64,000 bases of DNA, taken from contig JACPVS010000003.1 of NCBI GenBank assembly GCA_016197365.1, positions 124,001-188,000 of the forward strand, given 5' to 3'. Made by a program: the position numbers and the translations under genes. Below the pieces are notes generated by a model. It searched no databases and was not told where the DNA came from. It saw only the letters and a program-made list of their open reading frames with translations. Below, piece after piece: positions 33,814 to 42,289 of the stretch. Numbering within the stretch: the first letter of the stretch is position 1; each line of letters starts with the position of its first letter. This stretch comes from Mycolicibacterium cosmeticum. Lineage in GTDB: Bacteria; Actinomycetota; Actinomycetes; Mycobacteriales; Mycobacteriaceae.

Positions 33814-35273
33814 TGAGCCTGTCCGACACCGTCACGGCAACGGCCACCACGGAGAGTGTGATCGGCCTCGCCCGGCGCATCGCGGCCTGCGAGATCTCAC
33901 CTGTCGAGGTCATCGATGCCGCCCTGGAGCGGATGGCAGCCACCGAACCACACATCCACGCCTTCTGTACCCCTACCCCCGAGATCGCACGGGACCGGGC
34001 ACGCGCCGCCGAACACCTGCTGCGCGACGGACTTGCCGGGCCACTGACCGGTGTGCCCTACGCCGTCAAAGACCTGATCTGTACCAAGGGAATCCGTACC
34101 ACCTCCGGTTCGGCTGCCTACGCCGACTTCGTCCCCGATACCGACGACATCTCGGTCCAGCGACTCGACGACGCCGGTGCGATCAGCCTAGGTAAGACCA
34201 ACGCCAGCGAGTTCGGCTTCTCCGCCGCCGGGCAGAATCTGCTGTTTCCGGACACCCGCAATCCGTGGGATGTGAGCCGCAGCCCGGGTGGCTCCAGCGC
34301 CGGGTCCGCGGCCGCAGTCGCCGCGGGTGTGGTGCCTTTCGCGCTCGGCAGCGACGGCGGGGGTTCGGTGCGCATTCCGGCCGCACTGAACGGGCTCGTC
34401 GGGTTCAAACCGGCGATGGGCCGGGTGCCGGTGTTCCCAGGTTGCCGCGATCACCGGTATCCGGGTGTATCCGGTTGGGAGAGCATCGAACACATCGGCC
34501 CGTTGGCCACCTCGGTTGACGATGTCGCCTTCATCATGGCTGCCTTGGCCGGTCCCGATCCACGCGACCGGCACACGCTACCGGCCGGTGACGTCGACTG
34601 GCTCACGACGACCCGAGATCCGGATGTCCGCGGCCTGCGGATCGGCTACACCAGCGACTACGGGTACCTGCCGGTCGATCCGGAGGTGCGGGCGGCCACC
34701 GATCGCGCGGCCGATCTGCTCGCGGGCCTCGGTGCCTCCGTCGAGCGGTTCGTGCCGGGCTGGCCCAATCCGGCACCCCATTTCACCGCGCTGATCATGT
34801 CCGAGACCGACCTGGTGGGCATGCGCAGAATGGCCACCGACCTGGGAGACGGCATGTCGCCGAAGCTGGCGTCGATGCTCCGGCAGGATTGGACGGCAGA
34901 AGATTTCACGCAGGCCCAGATGATGCGTAAGGCCGTGGTCAACGAGATGGCCCACGTCATGGCGCGGTTCGATCTCCTGTTGACCCCGACCAGTGCGGTG
35001 CCCGCCTTCCCCTTGGACGGCGAGGGGCCCACCGAGATCGACGGTCAGACCGTCACCCCGACCACATGGCAGGGATTCACGCCCATCGCCAATCTCACCG
35101 GTCAGCCCGCCATCAGCGTGCCGTCCGGAATGACCACGACCGGTTTACCGGTCGCTATTCAACTCATCGGCCCTCACCTCGGGGACGCCGTGGTGCTGCG
35201 CGCTGCGGCAGCCTTCGAACGCTGTGTCCGGGACGCCGGTCTGTGGCCCGGCCCCAAGGCGACCGCACCGTGA
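33813..35273 (+). CDS. Amidase signature family amidohydrolase
   Basis: A 486-residue amidase. The Ser-cisSer-Lys triad is visible: Lys86 in VPYAVKDLI, the cis-serine in PGGSSAGSAAAVAAG (about 158-172) and nucleophile Ser185 in GSDGGGSVRIPA. The C-terminal part carries the usual LTGQPAISVPSGMTTTGLPV and GLP-x-x-x-QLIG-type end. The family includes Gat-like, urea-amide, and N-carbamoyl or malonamide hydrolases, so in this operon it may act after the hydantoinase in place of a carbamoylase. ATG at 33813 shares its A with the permease stop; its own stop overlaps the next GTG as GTGA. Confidence 0.92.
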   Translation: MSLSDTVTATATTESVIGLARRIAACEISPVEVIDAALERMAATEPHIHAFCTPTPEIARDRARAAEHLLRDGLAGPLTGVPYAVKDLICTKGIRTTSGSAAYADFVPDTDDISVQRLDDAGAISLGKTNASEFGFSAAGQNLLFPDTRNPWDVSRSPGGSSAGSAAAVAAGVVPFALGSDGGGSVRIPAALNGLVGFKPAMGRVPVFPGCRDHRYPGVSGWESIEHIGPLATSVDDVAFIMAALAGPDPRDRHTLPAGDVDWLTTTRDPDVRGLRIGYTSDYGYLPVDPEVRAATDRAADLLAGLGASVERFVPGWPNPAPHFTALIMSETDLVGMRRMATDLGDGMSPKLASMLRQDWTAEDFTQAQMMRKAVVNEMAHVMARFDLLLTPTSAVPAFPLDGEGPTEIDGQTVTPTTWQGFTPIANLTGQPAISVPSGMTTTGLPVAIQLIGPHLGDAVVLRAAAAFERCVRDAGLWPGPKATAP

Positions 35274-36658
35274 CGACCACCGTGGTGAAGGGTGGCACGG
35301 TCGTCACTGCGGCAGAACGATTCGCCGCGGACGTGGTGATCCGCGACGGCATCATCACCGCACTAGGGACCGATCTCGCCATCGACGCCGACGAGGTCAT
35401 CGACGCCGCTGGATGCGTACTGTTGCCCGGTGGTGTCGATCCCCATGTGCACCTGGATTTTCCGTCCCTGACGACCAAGACCGCCGACACCGCGTACTCC
35501 GGCACGGCCGCTGCCGCGGCCGGCGGCACCACGACGATCATCAACTTCGCCATGCAACAGTTCGGCGAGCCGCTGCCCGCCGCACTCGAACGCGCCGTGA
35601 GTGCGGCCGAGGGCCAGGCGGTCGTCGACTACGGATTCCACGTCGTGGTGCGGGATCTGGGCGATGACCGGGTACGCGGCATCGACGAGCTCGTCACCTC
35701 CGGCGCCAGCAGCATCAAACTGTTCATGGCCTACCCCGGTGAGCTGATGGTCGACGACGGCACCCTGCTCATCGCGATGGAGCGGATGGCGGGCGCCGGC
35801 GGGCTGACGATGGTTCATGCGGAGAACGGCTCGGCCATCGATGTGCTGACCCACCGGGCGCTGCGCGCCGGGCGGACATCGCCACAGTGGCACGGCCATA
35901 CCCGGCCGACGCTACTGGAGGCCGAGGCGGTGCACCGCGCCGCCGTCCTTGCCGAACTGGTGGAAGCACCAACCTATTTCGTGCACATCTCGTGTTCGGA
36001 AGCCCTCGCCGAGGTGGCCGCCGCCAAAGCGAAAGGACTGCCTGTACACGCCGAGACCTGTCCCCATTACCTGACCCTGGACAACTCGGTCTACGACGGT
36101 GACGAGTTCGACGTCGCCCGGTACGTCATGACGCCGCCACTTCGCGAACCCCACCATCAGGACCGCCTGTGGCACGGTGTCGGCCGAGGTGACATCGACG
36201 TCATCTCCACCGACCACTGCCCGTTCTGCATGCAGGGCCAGAAGGACGCCGGGCGGGACAACTTCCTGCAGATTCCCAACGGTGTCGGCGGGGTCGAATA
36301 CCGGCTGTTGCTCCTGTTCGACCGCGGGGTGCAGTCCGGCCGCATCTCGCTGGAGCGCCTGGTGGCCATCACGGCCACCAACCCGGCGCGGCTGTTCGGG
36401 CTTTATCCGCGCAAGGGCAGCCTGATGGTGGGTGCCGACGCCGACCTTGTGGTGCTCGACCCCGCCGGCGAAACCCGGCTGTCGGCCACCACGTCGCCGT
36501 CGAAAGTCGACTACAGCTTGTACGAAGGGTGGACGGTTGCCGGCGCCATCCGCTGCGTGCTCAGCCGTGGGACGGTCATCGTCTCCGACGGTGTGGTGCA
36601 CGACCGCCGTGGGCACGGCCGGTTCCTCGAACGCGGGCCGACGACGTCGAAACCGTGA
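35270..36658 (+). CDS. Dihydropyrimidinase / D-hydantoinase family cyclic amidohydrolase
   Basis: A 462-residue TIM-barrel amidohydrolase from GTG at 35270. Binuclear metal ligands: His59 and His61 (DPHVHLDF), carboxylated Lys150 (SSIKLFMAYPG, the same number as in classical D-hydantoinases), a histidine in VHAENG, HISCSEAL, and the aspartate in ISTDHCPF. NPARLFGLYPRKGSLMVGAD and the C-terminal cap region fit. It opens the ring of dihydropyrimidines or 5-substituted hydantoins to N-carbamoyl amino acids. Last gene of the five-gene operon, followed by two hairpins. Substrate specificity cannot be told from sequence alone. Confidence 0.92.
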   Translation: MTTTVVKGGTVVTAAERFAADVVIRDGIITALGTDLAIDADEVIDAAGCVLLPGGVDPHVHLDFPSLTTKTADTAYSGTAAAAAGGTTTIINFAMQQFGEPLPAALERAVSAAEGQAVVDYGFHVVVRDLGDDRVRGIDELVTSGASSIKLFMAYPGELMVDDGTLLIAMERMAGAGGLTMVHAENGSAIDVLTHRALRAGRTSPQWHGHTRPTLLEAEAVHRAAVLAELVEAPTYFVHISCSEALAEVAAAKAKGLPVHAETCPHYLTLDNSVYDGDEFDVARYVMTPPLREPHHQDRLWHGVGRGDIDVISTDHCPFCMQGQKDAGRDNFLQIPNGVGGVEYRLLLLFDRGVQSGRISLERLVAITATNPARLFGLYPRKGSLMVGADADLVVLDPAGETRLSATTSPSKVDYSLYEGWTVAGAIRCVLSRGTVIVSDGVVHDRRGHGRFLERGPTTSKP

Positions 36659-36714
36659 AGCGTCACGACCTCAAACCTGACGCTCAGCGGGGTACGACAG
36701 GGACCGGTCGTACC
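36659..36714 (+). terminator. Two stem-loops after the hydantoinase operon
   Basis: First hairpin: AGCGTCA (36659-36665) with TGACGCT (36678-36684), starting right after the stop codon. Second: GGTACGAC (36691-36698) with GTCGTACC (36707-36714), loop of eight. Both are perfect but lack U-runs, so they may be mRNA 3'-end stabilisers or Rho-assisted terminators between this operon and the convergent serpin gene. Confidence 0.55.
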
Positions 36715-36812
36715 TGCCCGGGCAGTTCGGCCGCGGTGTCCTCCGGCTCGGTCACCCAGGCGCTGAACACCGGCACACCGCGCCACGACTGCGGCCCGCG
36801 ATCTCTGGCGGC

Positions 36813-37913
36813 TCAGGCCAGAACCGCGTAGGGCCGGTTGAAGCGCAACACGATTCGTTTGATCAGCACCTCCTGGAAGGACGGCATCGATCCAGCGGCC
36901 AAGCCGATGGCCGTCACCGCCGCGGCCTTGAATCCGGCCTTGCTGAAGGACGCGACAGCCGCCTGCTTGGCGGTGAACTGCGCGGGCTGATCTTCCGGCC
37001 GCAGGAATCCCGTCAAGGCTTCGACCACCGGTCGCACCCCCGGGGCGTCCTTGAGGTCGTGATCGCTGCTCGCCGACCATGCCGGCAGGTAGCTCTGCCA
37101 GTCGGCCTGTACATCGGGGCCGCCGGAGCGCTGTTCCCGTCGTTCGGTGAGCGTCCACGCATGCCCGTCGACCAGGTCCTCGATGGGTACGCGCCGGGCG
37201 GACGTCGCGTCACCTCGCAGCATCGCTGCGACCTGGTGCGCCGCGGCGTCCACGTCGCGTGGCGCCACGTCGGGGGCGGCGATCACGCTGAAGACCTCCA
37301 GCGCCGAGCGGGTGCCCGGCGCGGCCACCGCGACCAGGCCTGCCGCGGCGGTGTCGGCGATCAACTGGATCCCGTGGTCGAGGGTGAGCGCACGGCGGAT
37401 CGCCGCCCCGAACTGCCCACCCAACTCTTCGGTGGTACCCAACGGGATGCTCCACGCGATGTCTGTCGCCAGCGCTGACGCGAGGATCAACCGGGTCAAT
37501 TCATCTATCTGCAGCGGGAATTCGTCGATCATGCCGTTCGTGTTGGTTCGCGCCCAGTCGTCGGCGAAGGCTTGCGTGGGCACCGGTCCGCGTTCGACGA
37601 CACCGGGCAAGGTATGCGCCCACTCATCGAACGCCGGACCCACGTTGCGGTCCCACACCGCGGCCAACGCCGACACCGCAGGATGGGGTTCCCCGAGCAG
37701 CGCCGCGGCCCGGTTCGCGGCGTCCCCCACCGACGTGCCGAGGACGGCTTCCAGGTCGCGGCGGACGCTCCCCTCGGTGGCGGGCCCGATCAAGGCCAGC
37801 AGCAACCACAAGCCCAGCGGGGAGCTCACCGCGTGCCCGTCCAGGGTCGCCGGGTTGAAGCGCGCCGCGTAGCCGGAGATCAGTTCGGGGTTCTCGACAG
37901 GCATGTGTTGCAC
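36813..37913 (-). CDS. Serpin family protein (bacterial serpin)
   Basis: A 366-residue protein with clear serpin layout. N-terminal AVSSPLGLWLLLALIGPATE with the SP-L/I motif and EGSVRRDLEAVLG; WARTNTNGMIDEFPLQIDEL followed by ILASALATDIAWSIPL, the breach/shutter pattern (T-x-G-x-I, then N/S-A-x-x-x-x-x-W); and a reactive-centre-loop hinge near 325-337 (KAGFKAAAVTAIG, P15 Gly, P12-P10 Ala-Ala-Ala) before FNRPYAVLA, equivalent to the F-x-x-DRPF C-terminus. P14 is Phe rather than Thr/Ser, so loop insertion and true inhibition are uncertain. No signal peptide, so cytosolic. ATGs at 37913 and 37904 are alternative starts. Confidence 0.82.
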   Translation of the reverse strand: MQHMPVENPELISGYAARFNPATLDGHAVSSPLGLWLLLALIGPATEGSVRRDLEAVLGTSVGDAANRAAALLGEPHPAVSALAAVWDRNVGPAFDEWAHTLPGVVERGPVPTQAFADDWARTNTNGMIDEFPLQIDELTRLILASALATDIAWSIPLGTTEELGGQFGAAIRRALTLDHGIQLIADTAAAGLVAVAAPGTRSALEVFSVIAAPDVAPRDVDAAAHQVAAMLRGDATSARRVPIEDLVDGHAWTLTERREQRSGGPDVQADWQSYLPAWSASSDHDLKDAPGVRPVVEALTGFLRPEDQPAQFTAKQAAVASFSKAGFKAAAVTAIGLAAGSMPSFQEVLIKRIVLRFNRPYAVLA

Positions 37914-37966
37914 AGTAGGCGCCCCGCCACCCGATGAGTTCGGCGTTGCGGTGCAGTCTGATCCGT

Positions 37967-38533
37967 ATGGGCAGACTCATCTACGGCTTCACCGTGTCGC
38001 TGGACGGCTACATCGCCGATGCACAGGGCAGTATCGACTGGTCCGATCCGAGCGAGGAACTGCACCAATACTGGAACGACTTCGAACGCGAGACCGCCGT
38101 GTCGTTCTACGGACGGCGGCTCTACGAATTGATGTCCGCGTACTGGCCGACGGCCGACGAGGCCCCGGACGCCGGCCCGTTGATCGTCGACTTCGCCCGC
38201 ATCTGGTGCGCCATGCCCAAGGTGGTGTTCTCGCAGACCCTGGAGTCGGTCGACTGGAACTCCCGCCTCGAGCGCGGCGACCCCGTGAAGGTGGTGGCGA
38301 AGCTCAAGGCCGAGACCGACGGCCAACTGGAGGTGGCCGGCGCGACGCTGGCCGCGCCGATCGTGCAGGCCGGACTGGTGGACGAGTATCGGATCGTGCT
38401 CGCACCCACCGCCGTGGGCGGCGGCATCCCGTTCTTCCCCAGCTTGCCGTCGTGGATCTCGCTGCGACTCTTGGAGAACCGCACCTTTCCGGGCGGCACG
38501 GTCTTGTTGCGCTACGAGGCGAAGAACGACTGA
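37967..38533 (+). CDS. RibD C-terminal/dihydrofolate-reductase-fold protein
   Basis: A 188-residue protein from ATG at 37967 (MGRLIYGFTVSLDGYIADAQ). The fold marks are S-L-D-G-Y-I-A at the N-terminus, FYGRRLYELMSAYWP, PKVVFSQTLESVDWNSRL, then LEVAGATLAAPIVQAGLVDE and VGGGIPFF. It is one of the many small actinobacterial proteins related to the reductase domain of RibD; they bind NADPH but rarely have a known substrate. The dihydrofolate-binding residues of FolA are absent. It diverges from the serpin gene across about 53 bases. Confidence 0.85.
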   Translation: MGRLIYGFTVSLDGYIADAQGSIDWSDPSEELHQYWNDFERETAVSFYGRRLYELMSAYWPTADEAPDAGPLIVDFARIWCAMPKVVFSQTLESVDWNSRLERGDPVKVVAKLKAETDGQLEVAGATLAAPIVQAGLVDEYRIVLAPTAVGGGIPFFPSLPSWISLRLLENRTFPGGTVLLRYEAKND

Positions 38534-38538
38534 CCGGC

Positions 38539-39294
38539 CTACCTCCGCGCCGGAAGATGCTCATCGACGGCTTCGGACCACACCGAATCACCGTCGACGT
38601 CGGCGTTCTGGTCGTGAACAGCTTGTCTGACGAGCAGCAGTCCGGTGCGGGTCAGGTGCCGGCGCATCATGTCGACCGCCGCCGCCGGCTGGTTGGACAC
38701 GATCGCTTCGACGATGGGACTGTGCTCAGCGTCGATGTCGGCCATCGTCCGTGCCGTCGCTGCGCCGAGCAACCTGGTCGATTCACGCAGGGACTGCACG
38801 ATCGCTCTCGACCGGGAGTTACCGGAGGCGGCCAGAATATCGTCGTGCAGGAGCTGGTCGTGGCGCGCGAAGGTGCGCGTGTCACCCGCGATCATGGCCT
38901 CGTCCATCAGACGCATGCGGTCGTGCAATCGCGCGGCAAGCGCGGCGTCGCACACCCGCGCGGCCCGCGCCACTGCGGGCAGTTCCAATGCGAGCCGGAT
39001 CGCGAAGATGTCGGCGATCTCCCGCGGGTTCGGTATCTCGACCCGGAATCCCTGCCGAGCCTCGAAACGGATCAACCCGATTTCCTCAAGACGCAGCAGC
39101 GCGTCGCGCACGGGCGTGCGGGAGATCCCGAGCGCGTCGGCCAACTGGTAGACGGAGTACTTCACGCCGGGGCGCATGACGCCGGCGTCGAGAGCCTCCC
39201 GGATGGCTTCCATGACCTGCTCGGCGCGCCGCCCTCCGGACGTCGGCAGCGGCGTCAGTTGCAGGCGCGTCTCACCTTCCGCCACATCCGGCAT
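38539..39294 (-). CDS. GntR family (FCD-type) regulator diverging from the D-LDH-like gene
   Basis: A 251-residue regulator from ATG at 39294 (MPDVAEGETRL). The winged helix is at about 20-80 (RAEQVMEAIREALDAGVMRP, LADALGISRTPVRDALLRLE, then LIRFEARQGFRVEI), followed by an FCD domain with FAIRLALELPAVARAAR and RHDQLLHDDILAASG. It is 28 bases downstream, on the minus strand, of the double TAGCATGCTA palindrome that overlaps the start of the flavoprotein gene, so it very likely binds there and controls both itself and that gene. FCD regulators of lactate or glycolate genes (LldR/GlcC types) respond to the hydroxy-acid; likely but not shown here. Confidence 0.9.
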   Translation of the reverse strand: MPDVAEGETRLQLTPLPTSGGRRAEQVMEAIREALDAGVMRPGVKYSVYQLADALGISRTPVRDALLRLEEIGLIRFEARQGFRVEIPNPREIADIFAIRLALELPAVARAARVCDAALAARLHDRMRLMDEAMIAGDTRTFARHDQLLHDDILAASGNSRSRAIVQSLRESTRLLGAATARTMADIDAEHSPIVEAIVSNQPAAAVDMMRRHLTRTGLLLVRQAVHDQNADVDGDSVWSEAVDEHLPARR

Positions 39295-39322
39295 CCCGGC
39301 ACTGTAACAGCCGGCAGCAGGT

Positions 39323-39353
39323 CCTAGCATGCTACGGTTTGTAGCATGCTAGG
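39323..39353. promoter_or_regulatory. Double palindromic operator overlapping the D-LDH-like start codon
   Basis: Two copies of CCTAGCATGCTA in inverted orientation (39323-39334 and 39342-39353) flank CGGTTTG; each contains the 10-bp palindrome TAGCATGCTA. The ATG of the flavoprotein gene (39346-39348) lies inside the right copy. TAGCAT also fits a -10 hexamer on either strand (TAnnnT), so promoter, operator and start codon are superimposed. Likely site of the adjacent GntR regulator. Confidence 0.75.
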
Positions 39354-42177
39354 AGCGCCGATCGCGCGGTCTTTGGAGGGCGCACTGCGTGCGGCGGGCG
39401 TCAAAGACGTGCGGGTCGACGCCACATCCCGCGCGGCGTACTCGTCGGACGCGTCGCTGTATCGGGTGACCCCGACGGCGGTCGTGCTCCCCGCGCACGC
39501 CGACGAAGTCGCTGCCACCTTGGCGTTCTGCCGCAGCGAAGGAGTGCCGATCACGGCGCGAGGCGGTGGCACCTCGATCGCGGGCAATGCCGTGGGCACA
39601 GGCGTCGTCTTGGACTTCAGCCGACACATGAACACGGTGTTGTCGGTGGACCCGGACAGTCGCACCGCCGTCGTGCAACCCGGCGTGGTGCAGGCAGCTT
39701 TGCAGCGCGCCGTGGCGCCGCATCGATTGCGGTTCGGGCCCGATCCATCGAGTCACACCCGGTGCACGATCGGCGGGATGATCGGCAACAACGCCTGCGG
39801 GTCAAGGGCATTGGGTTACGGCCGCACCTCCGACAACGTGACGGCGCTGCGGGTGCTCACCGCCTCCGGCGAGGACTTGCGGCTGGGCCCCACGCTGCCG
39901 CCCTCACCGATCCTCGACGACCTGGCCGGCGTGGTCGGCGCCGGGCTGGCGACGATCCGCACGCAGTTCGGTCGATTCGGCCGGCAAGTCTCGGGTTATG
40001 CGCTGGAAACACTGCTGCCGGAGAACGGATTCGACGTCACCCGACTGATGGCGGGCAGCGAGGGCACCCTGACCGTGCTGACCGAGGCCACGGTACGGCT
40101 GGTCGAGGAACCTGCACATCGCATGCTGGTGGTGCTGGGCTATCCCGACATCGCCTCGGCCGGCGACGCAACGCCTGCGATCCTCCAGCACAACCCCACA
40201 GCGTGCGAGGGAATCGATTCGCGCATCGTCGATGTCGTGCGCGCGCGCAAAGGCGACGCCGCGGTGCCTCCGCTGCCGGCCGGGGCGGCATGGGTGTTCG
40301 TCGAAGTCGTCGGAGACACGCTGAGCCAGGCGGAGGATCGCGCGGGACGGCTCGGAACATCGTGCGATGCGGTCGACTTCCTGGTGGTCGACAATCCGGC
40401 TCGGGCCGTTGCACTGTGGCGGATCCGCGAGGACGGCGCGGGTCTGTCGGCGCGCAGCGTGGCCAACCGTCCGGCACACGCCGGATGGGAGGACGCCGCG
40501 GTACCGCCGGAACGCCTCGGGGATTACCTCCGCGACTTCGACGCGCTGATGGCCGACTTCGGTGTCACCGGGATGCCGTACGGACACTTCGGTGACGGGT
40601 GCATGCACGTGCGTATCGATTTCCCGCTCGACCGGCCCGGCGGTTCGGTGGTGTTTCGCGACTTCCTTTTCGCCGCAGCCAAACTGGTCGTCGGCTACGG
40701 CGGATCGCTGTCAGGCGAGCACGGCGACGGTCGCGCCCGATCCGAACTCCTGCCGCTGATGTACTCGCCTGAGGCGTTGGCGCTGCAGGCAGCCGTAAAG
40801 CAGACCTTCGACCCCACCAACCTGCTGAATCCTGGCGTCGTGGTGCATCCCGCGCCACTCGACGCCGATCTCCGCGTCCCCGCGGCGCCCATGATCCGGC
40901 GCGACCTCGGCCTGGCCTACAAGCACGACGACGGTGATTTCACCCAAGCCGTGCACCGCTGCACCGGAGTCGGCAAGTGCCGCGCGGACAACGCGTCCAT
41001 CGGCGGGGTGATGTGTCCCTCGTATCAGGCCACCCGCGAGGAGAAGGACTCCACGCGCGGACGTGCCCGCGTCCTGCAGGAGATGATCAACGGCAGCGAT
41101 GTGCGCGGCGGTTGGCGCTCCCCCGAGGTACACGAAGCGCTCGATCTGTGCCTGTCCTGCAAGGGATGTGCGTCGGATTGCCCGACCGGCGTCGACATGG
41201 CGGCGTACAAGTCCGAGGTGTTGTATCAGAGCTTCAAGGGACGGCTACGGCCCGCGTCGCACTACTCCTTGGGATGGCTACCCCGCTGGGCGAAGCTGGC
41301 CGGCGCGGCGCCGCGTGCGGTCAACGCCGCGACGCGACTCCCACTCGTCGGGTCTGCCGGCCTGGCCGCGGCGGGAGTGGACCGGCGCAGGAGCATCCCG
41401 CCGTTCGCGCGTCAGACTTTCAGGAAGTGGTTCGCGGACAACGTCACTCACGGCGGGGCCAGCCCTCATCCCGGTGATGAGGTGGTGCTGTTCGTCGACA
41501 CATTCACCAACTACTTCTCCCCCGACGTCGGCATTGCCACCGTCCGGGTGCTGCAGGACGCCGGATACGCACCCCGGCTGACCGCGAAGCAGCAGTGCTG
41601 CGGACTGACCTGGATTTCCACCGGGCAGCTCGATGCGGCCAAACGTCAGCTCGGCCGCACGATCGAAGCGCTGCGGCCGTTCGCCGAATGTGATGTTCCG
41701 GTGGTCGGCCTGGAGCCGTCGTGCACCGCGGTGCTGCGTTCGGATGCCGCCGAGCTTCTCGACACTCCCGGCGCGGCCACCGTGGGCGGCGCCACGCACA
41801 CGCTCGCCGAACTGCTGACCGACCGCGGTTGGACGCCGCCGTCGCTGCGGGGGCAGCAGGTGGTCGCGCAGCCGCACTGTCACCACCACGCCGTCATGGG
41901 GTGGAGCCCCGACGCGAAGATCCTGAAGGACGCCGGCGCCGAGCTCACCCGACTCGGCGGATGTTGCGGCCTGGCCGGCAATTTCGGTGTCGAGAAGGGG
42001 CACTACGAGGTGTCGGTGGCGGTTGCCGAACAACAATTGCTGCCCGCCGTTCGCGCCGCCGGTCCGGACACCGCCATACTCGCCGACGGCTATTCCTGCC
42101 GAACCCAACTCGACGATCTGACCGACCGACACGGTGTGCACCTGGCACAGCTGCTCGCTGCCCGGCTGCCGAAGTAG
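39346..42177 (+). CDS. FAD-linked oxidase fused to 4Fe-4S/CCG domains (D-lactate/2-hydroxyacid dehydrogenase type)
   Basis: A 943-residue fusion. Residues 1-500 form a vanillyl-alcohol-oxidase-type FAD domain with the loop ARGGGTSIAGNAVG (71-84) and GGMIGNNACGSRALGYGRTS; YGHFGDGCMHVRI and GEHGDGRARSELLP mark the substrate domain. From about 538, CTGVGKC and further cysteines and CLSCKGCASDCP (about 602) form two 4Fe-4S clusters, and two CCG repeats (CCGLTW, CCGLAGNF) complete a GlcF/LldE-like part. This Dld-type layout oxidises D-lactate or related 2-hydroxyacids and feeds electrons to quinone. The ATG sits inside the operator with no ribosome site, so the mRNA is likely leaderless or nearly so. 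Confidence 0.9.
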   Translation: MLGAPIARSLEGALRAAGVKDVRVDATSRAAYSSDASLYRVTPTAVVLPAHADEVAATLAFCRSEGVPITARGGGTSIAGNAVGTGVVLDFSRHMNTVLSVDPDSRTAVVQPGVVQAALQRAVAPHRLRFGPDPSSHTRCTIGGMIGNNACGSRALGYGRTSDNVTALRVLTASGEDLRLGPTLPPSPILDDLAGVVGAGLATIRTQFGRFGRQVSGYALETLLPENGFDVTRLMAGSEGTLTVLTEATVRLVEEPAHRMLVVLGYPDIASAGDATPAILQHNPTACEGIDSRIVDVVRARKGDAAVPPLPAGAAWVFVEVVGDTLSQAEDRAGRLGTSCDAVDFLVVDNPARAVALWRIREDGAGLSARSVANRPAHAGWEDAAVPPERLGDYLRDFDALMADFGVTGMPYGHFGDGCMHVRIDFPLDRPGGSVVFRDFLFAAAKLVVGYGGSLSGEHGDGRARSELLPLMYSPEALALQAAVKQTFDPTNLLNPGVVVHPAPLDADLRVPAAPMIRRDLGLAYKHDDGDFTQAVHRCTGVGKCRADNASIGGVMCPSYQATREEKDSTRGRARVLQEMINGSDVRGGWRSPEVHEALDLCLSCKGCASDCPTGVDMAAYKSEVLYQSFKGRLRPASHYSLGWLPRWAKLAGAAPRAVNAATRLPLVGSAGLAAAGVDRRRSIPPFARQTFRKWFADNVTHGGASPHPGDEVVLFVDTFTNYFSPDVGIATVRVLQDAGYAPRLTAKQQCCGLTWISTGQLDAAKRQLGRTIEALRPFAECDVPVVGLEPSCTAVLRSDAAELLDTPGAATVGGATHTLAELLTDRGWTPPSLRGQQVVAQPHCHHHAVMGWSPDAKILKDAGAELTRLGGCCGLAGNFGVEKGHYEVSVAVAEQQLLPAVRAAGPDTAILADGYSCRTQLDDLTDRHGVHLAQLLAARLPK

Positions 42178-42198
42178 GCCGGTCCCGCCCGGCGCCCC

Positions 42199-42227
42199 TT
42201 GGCACCTTGCCCGTCCCGCTATACCCT
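42199..42227 (+). promoter_or_regulatory. Predicted promoter of the BVMO operon
   Basis: TTGGCA (42199-42204) and TACCCT (42222-42227) with a 17-base spacer, about 60 bases upstream of the ATG at 42290. Just downstream, CACA-N6-TGTG (42237-42250) is a short palindrome that could bind the TetR protein encoded in the same operon; that second part is weak. Confidence 0.45.
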
Positions 42228-42289
42228 GTGTCCATTCACAAGACAGTGTGTCTGGCGAGTTGGGCCGGGCCGGCGATGCAGGACAGGGC

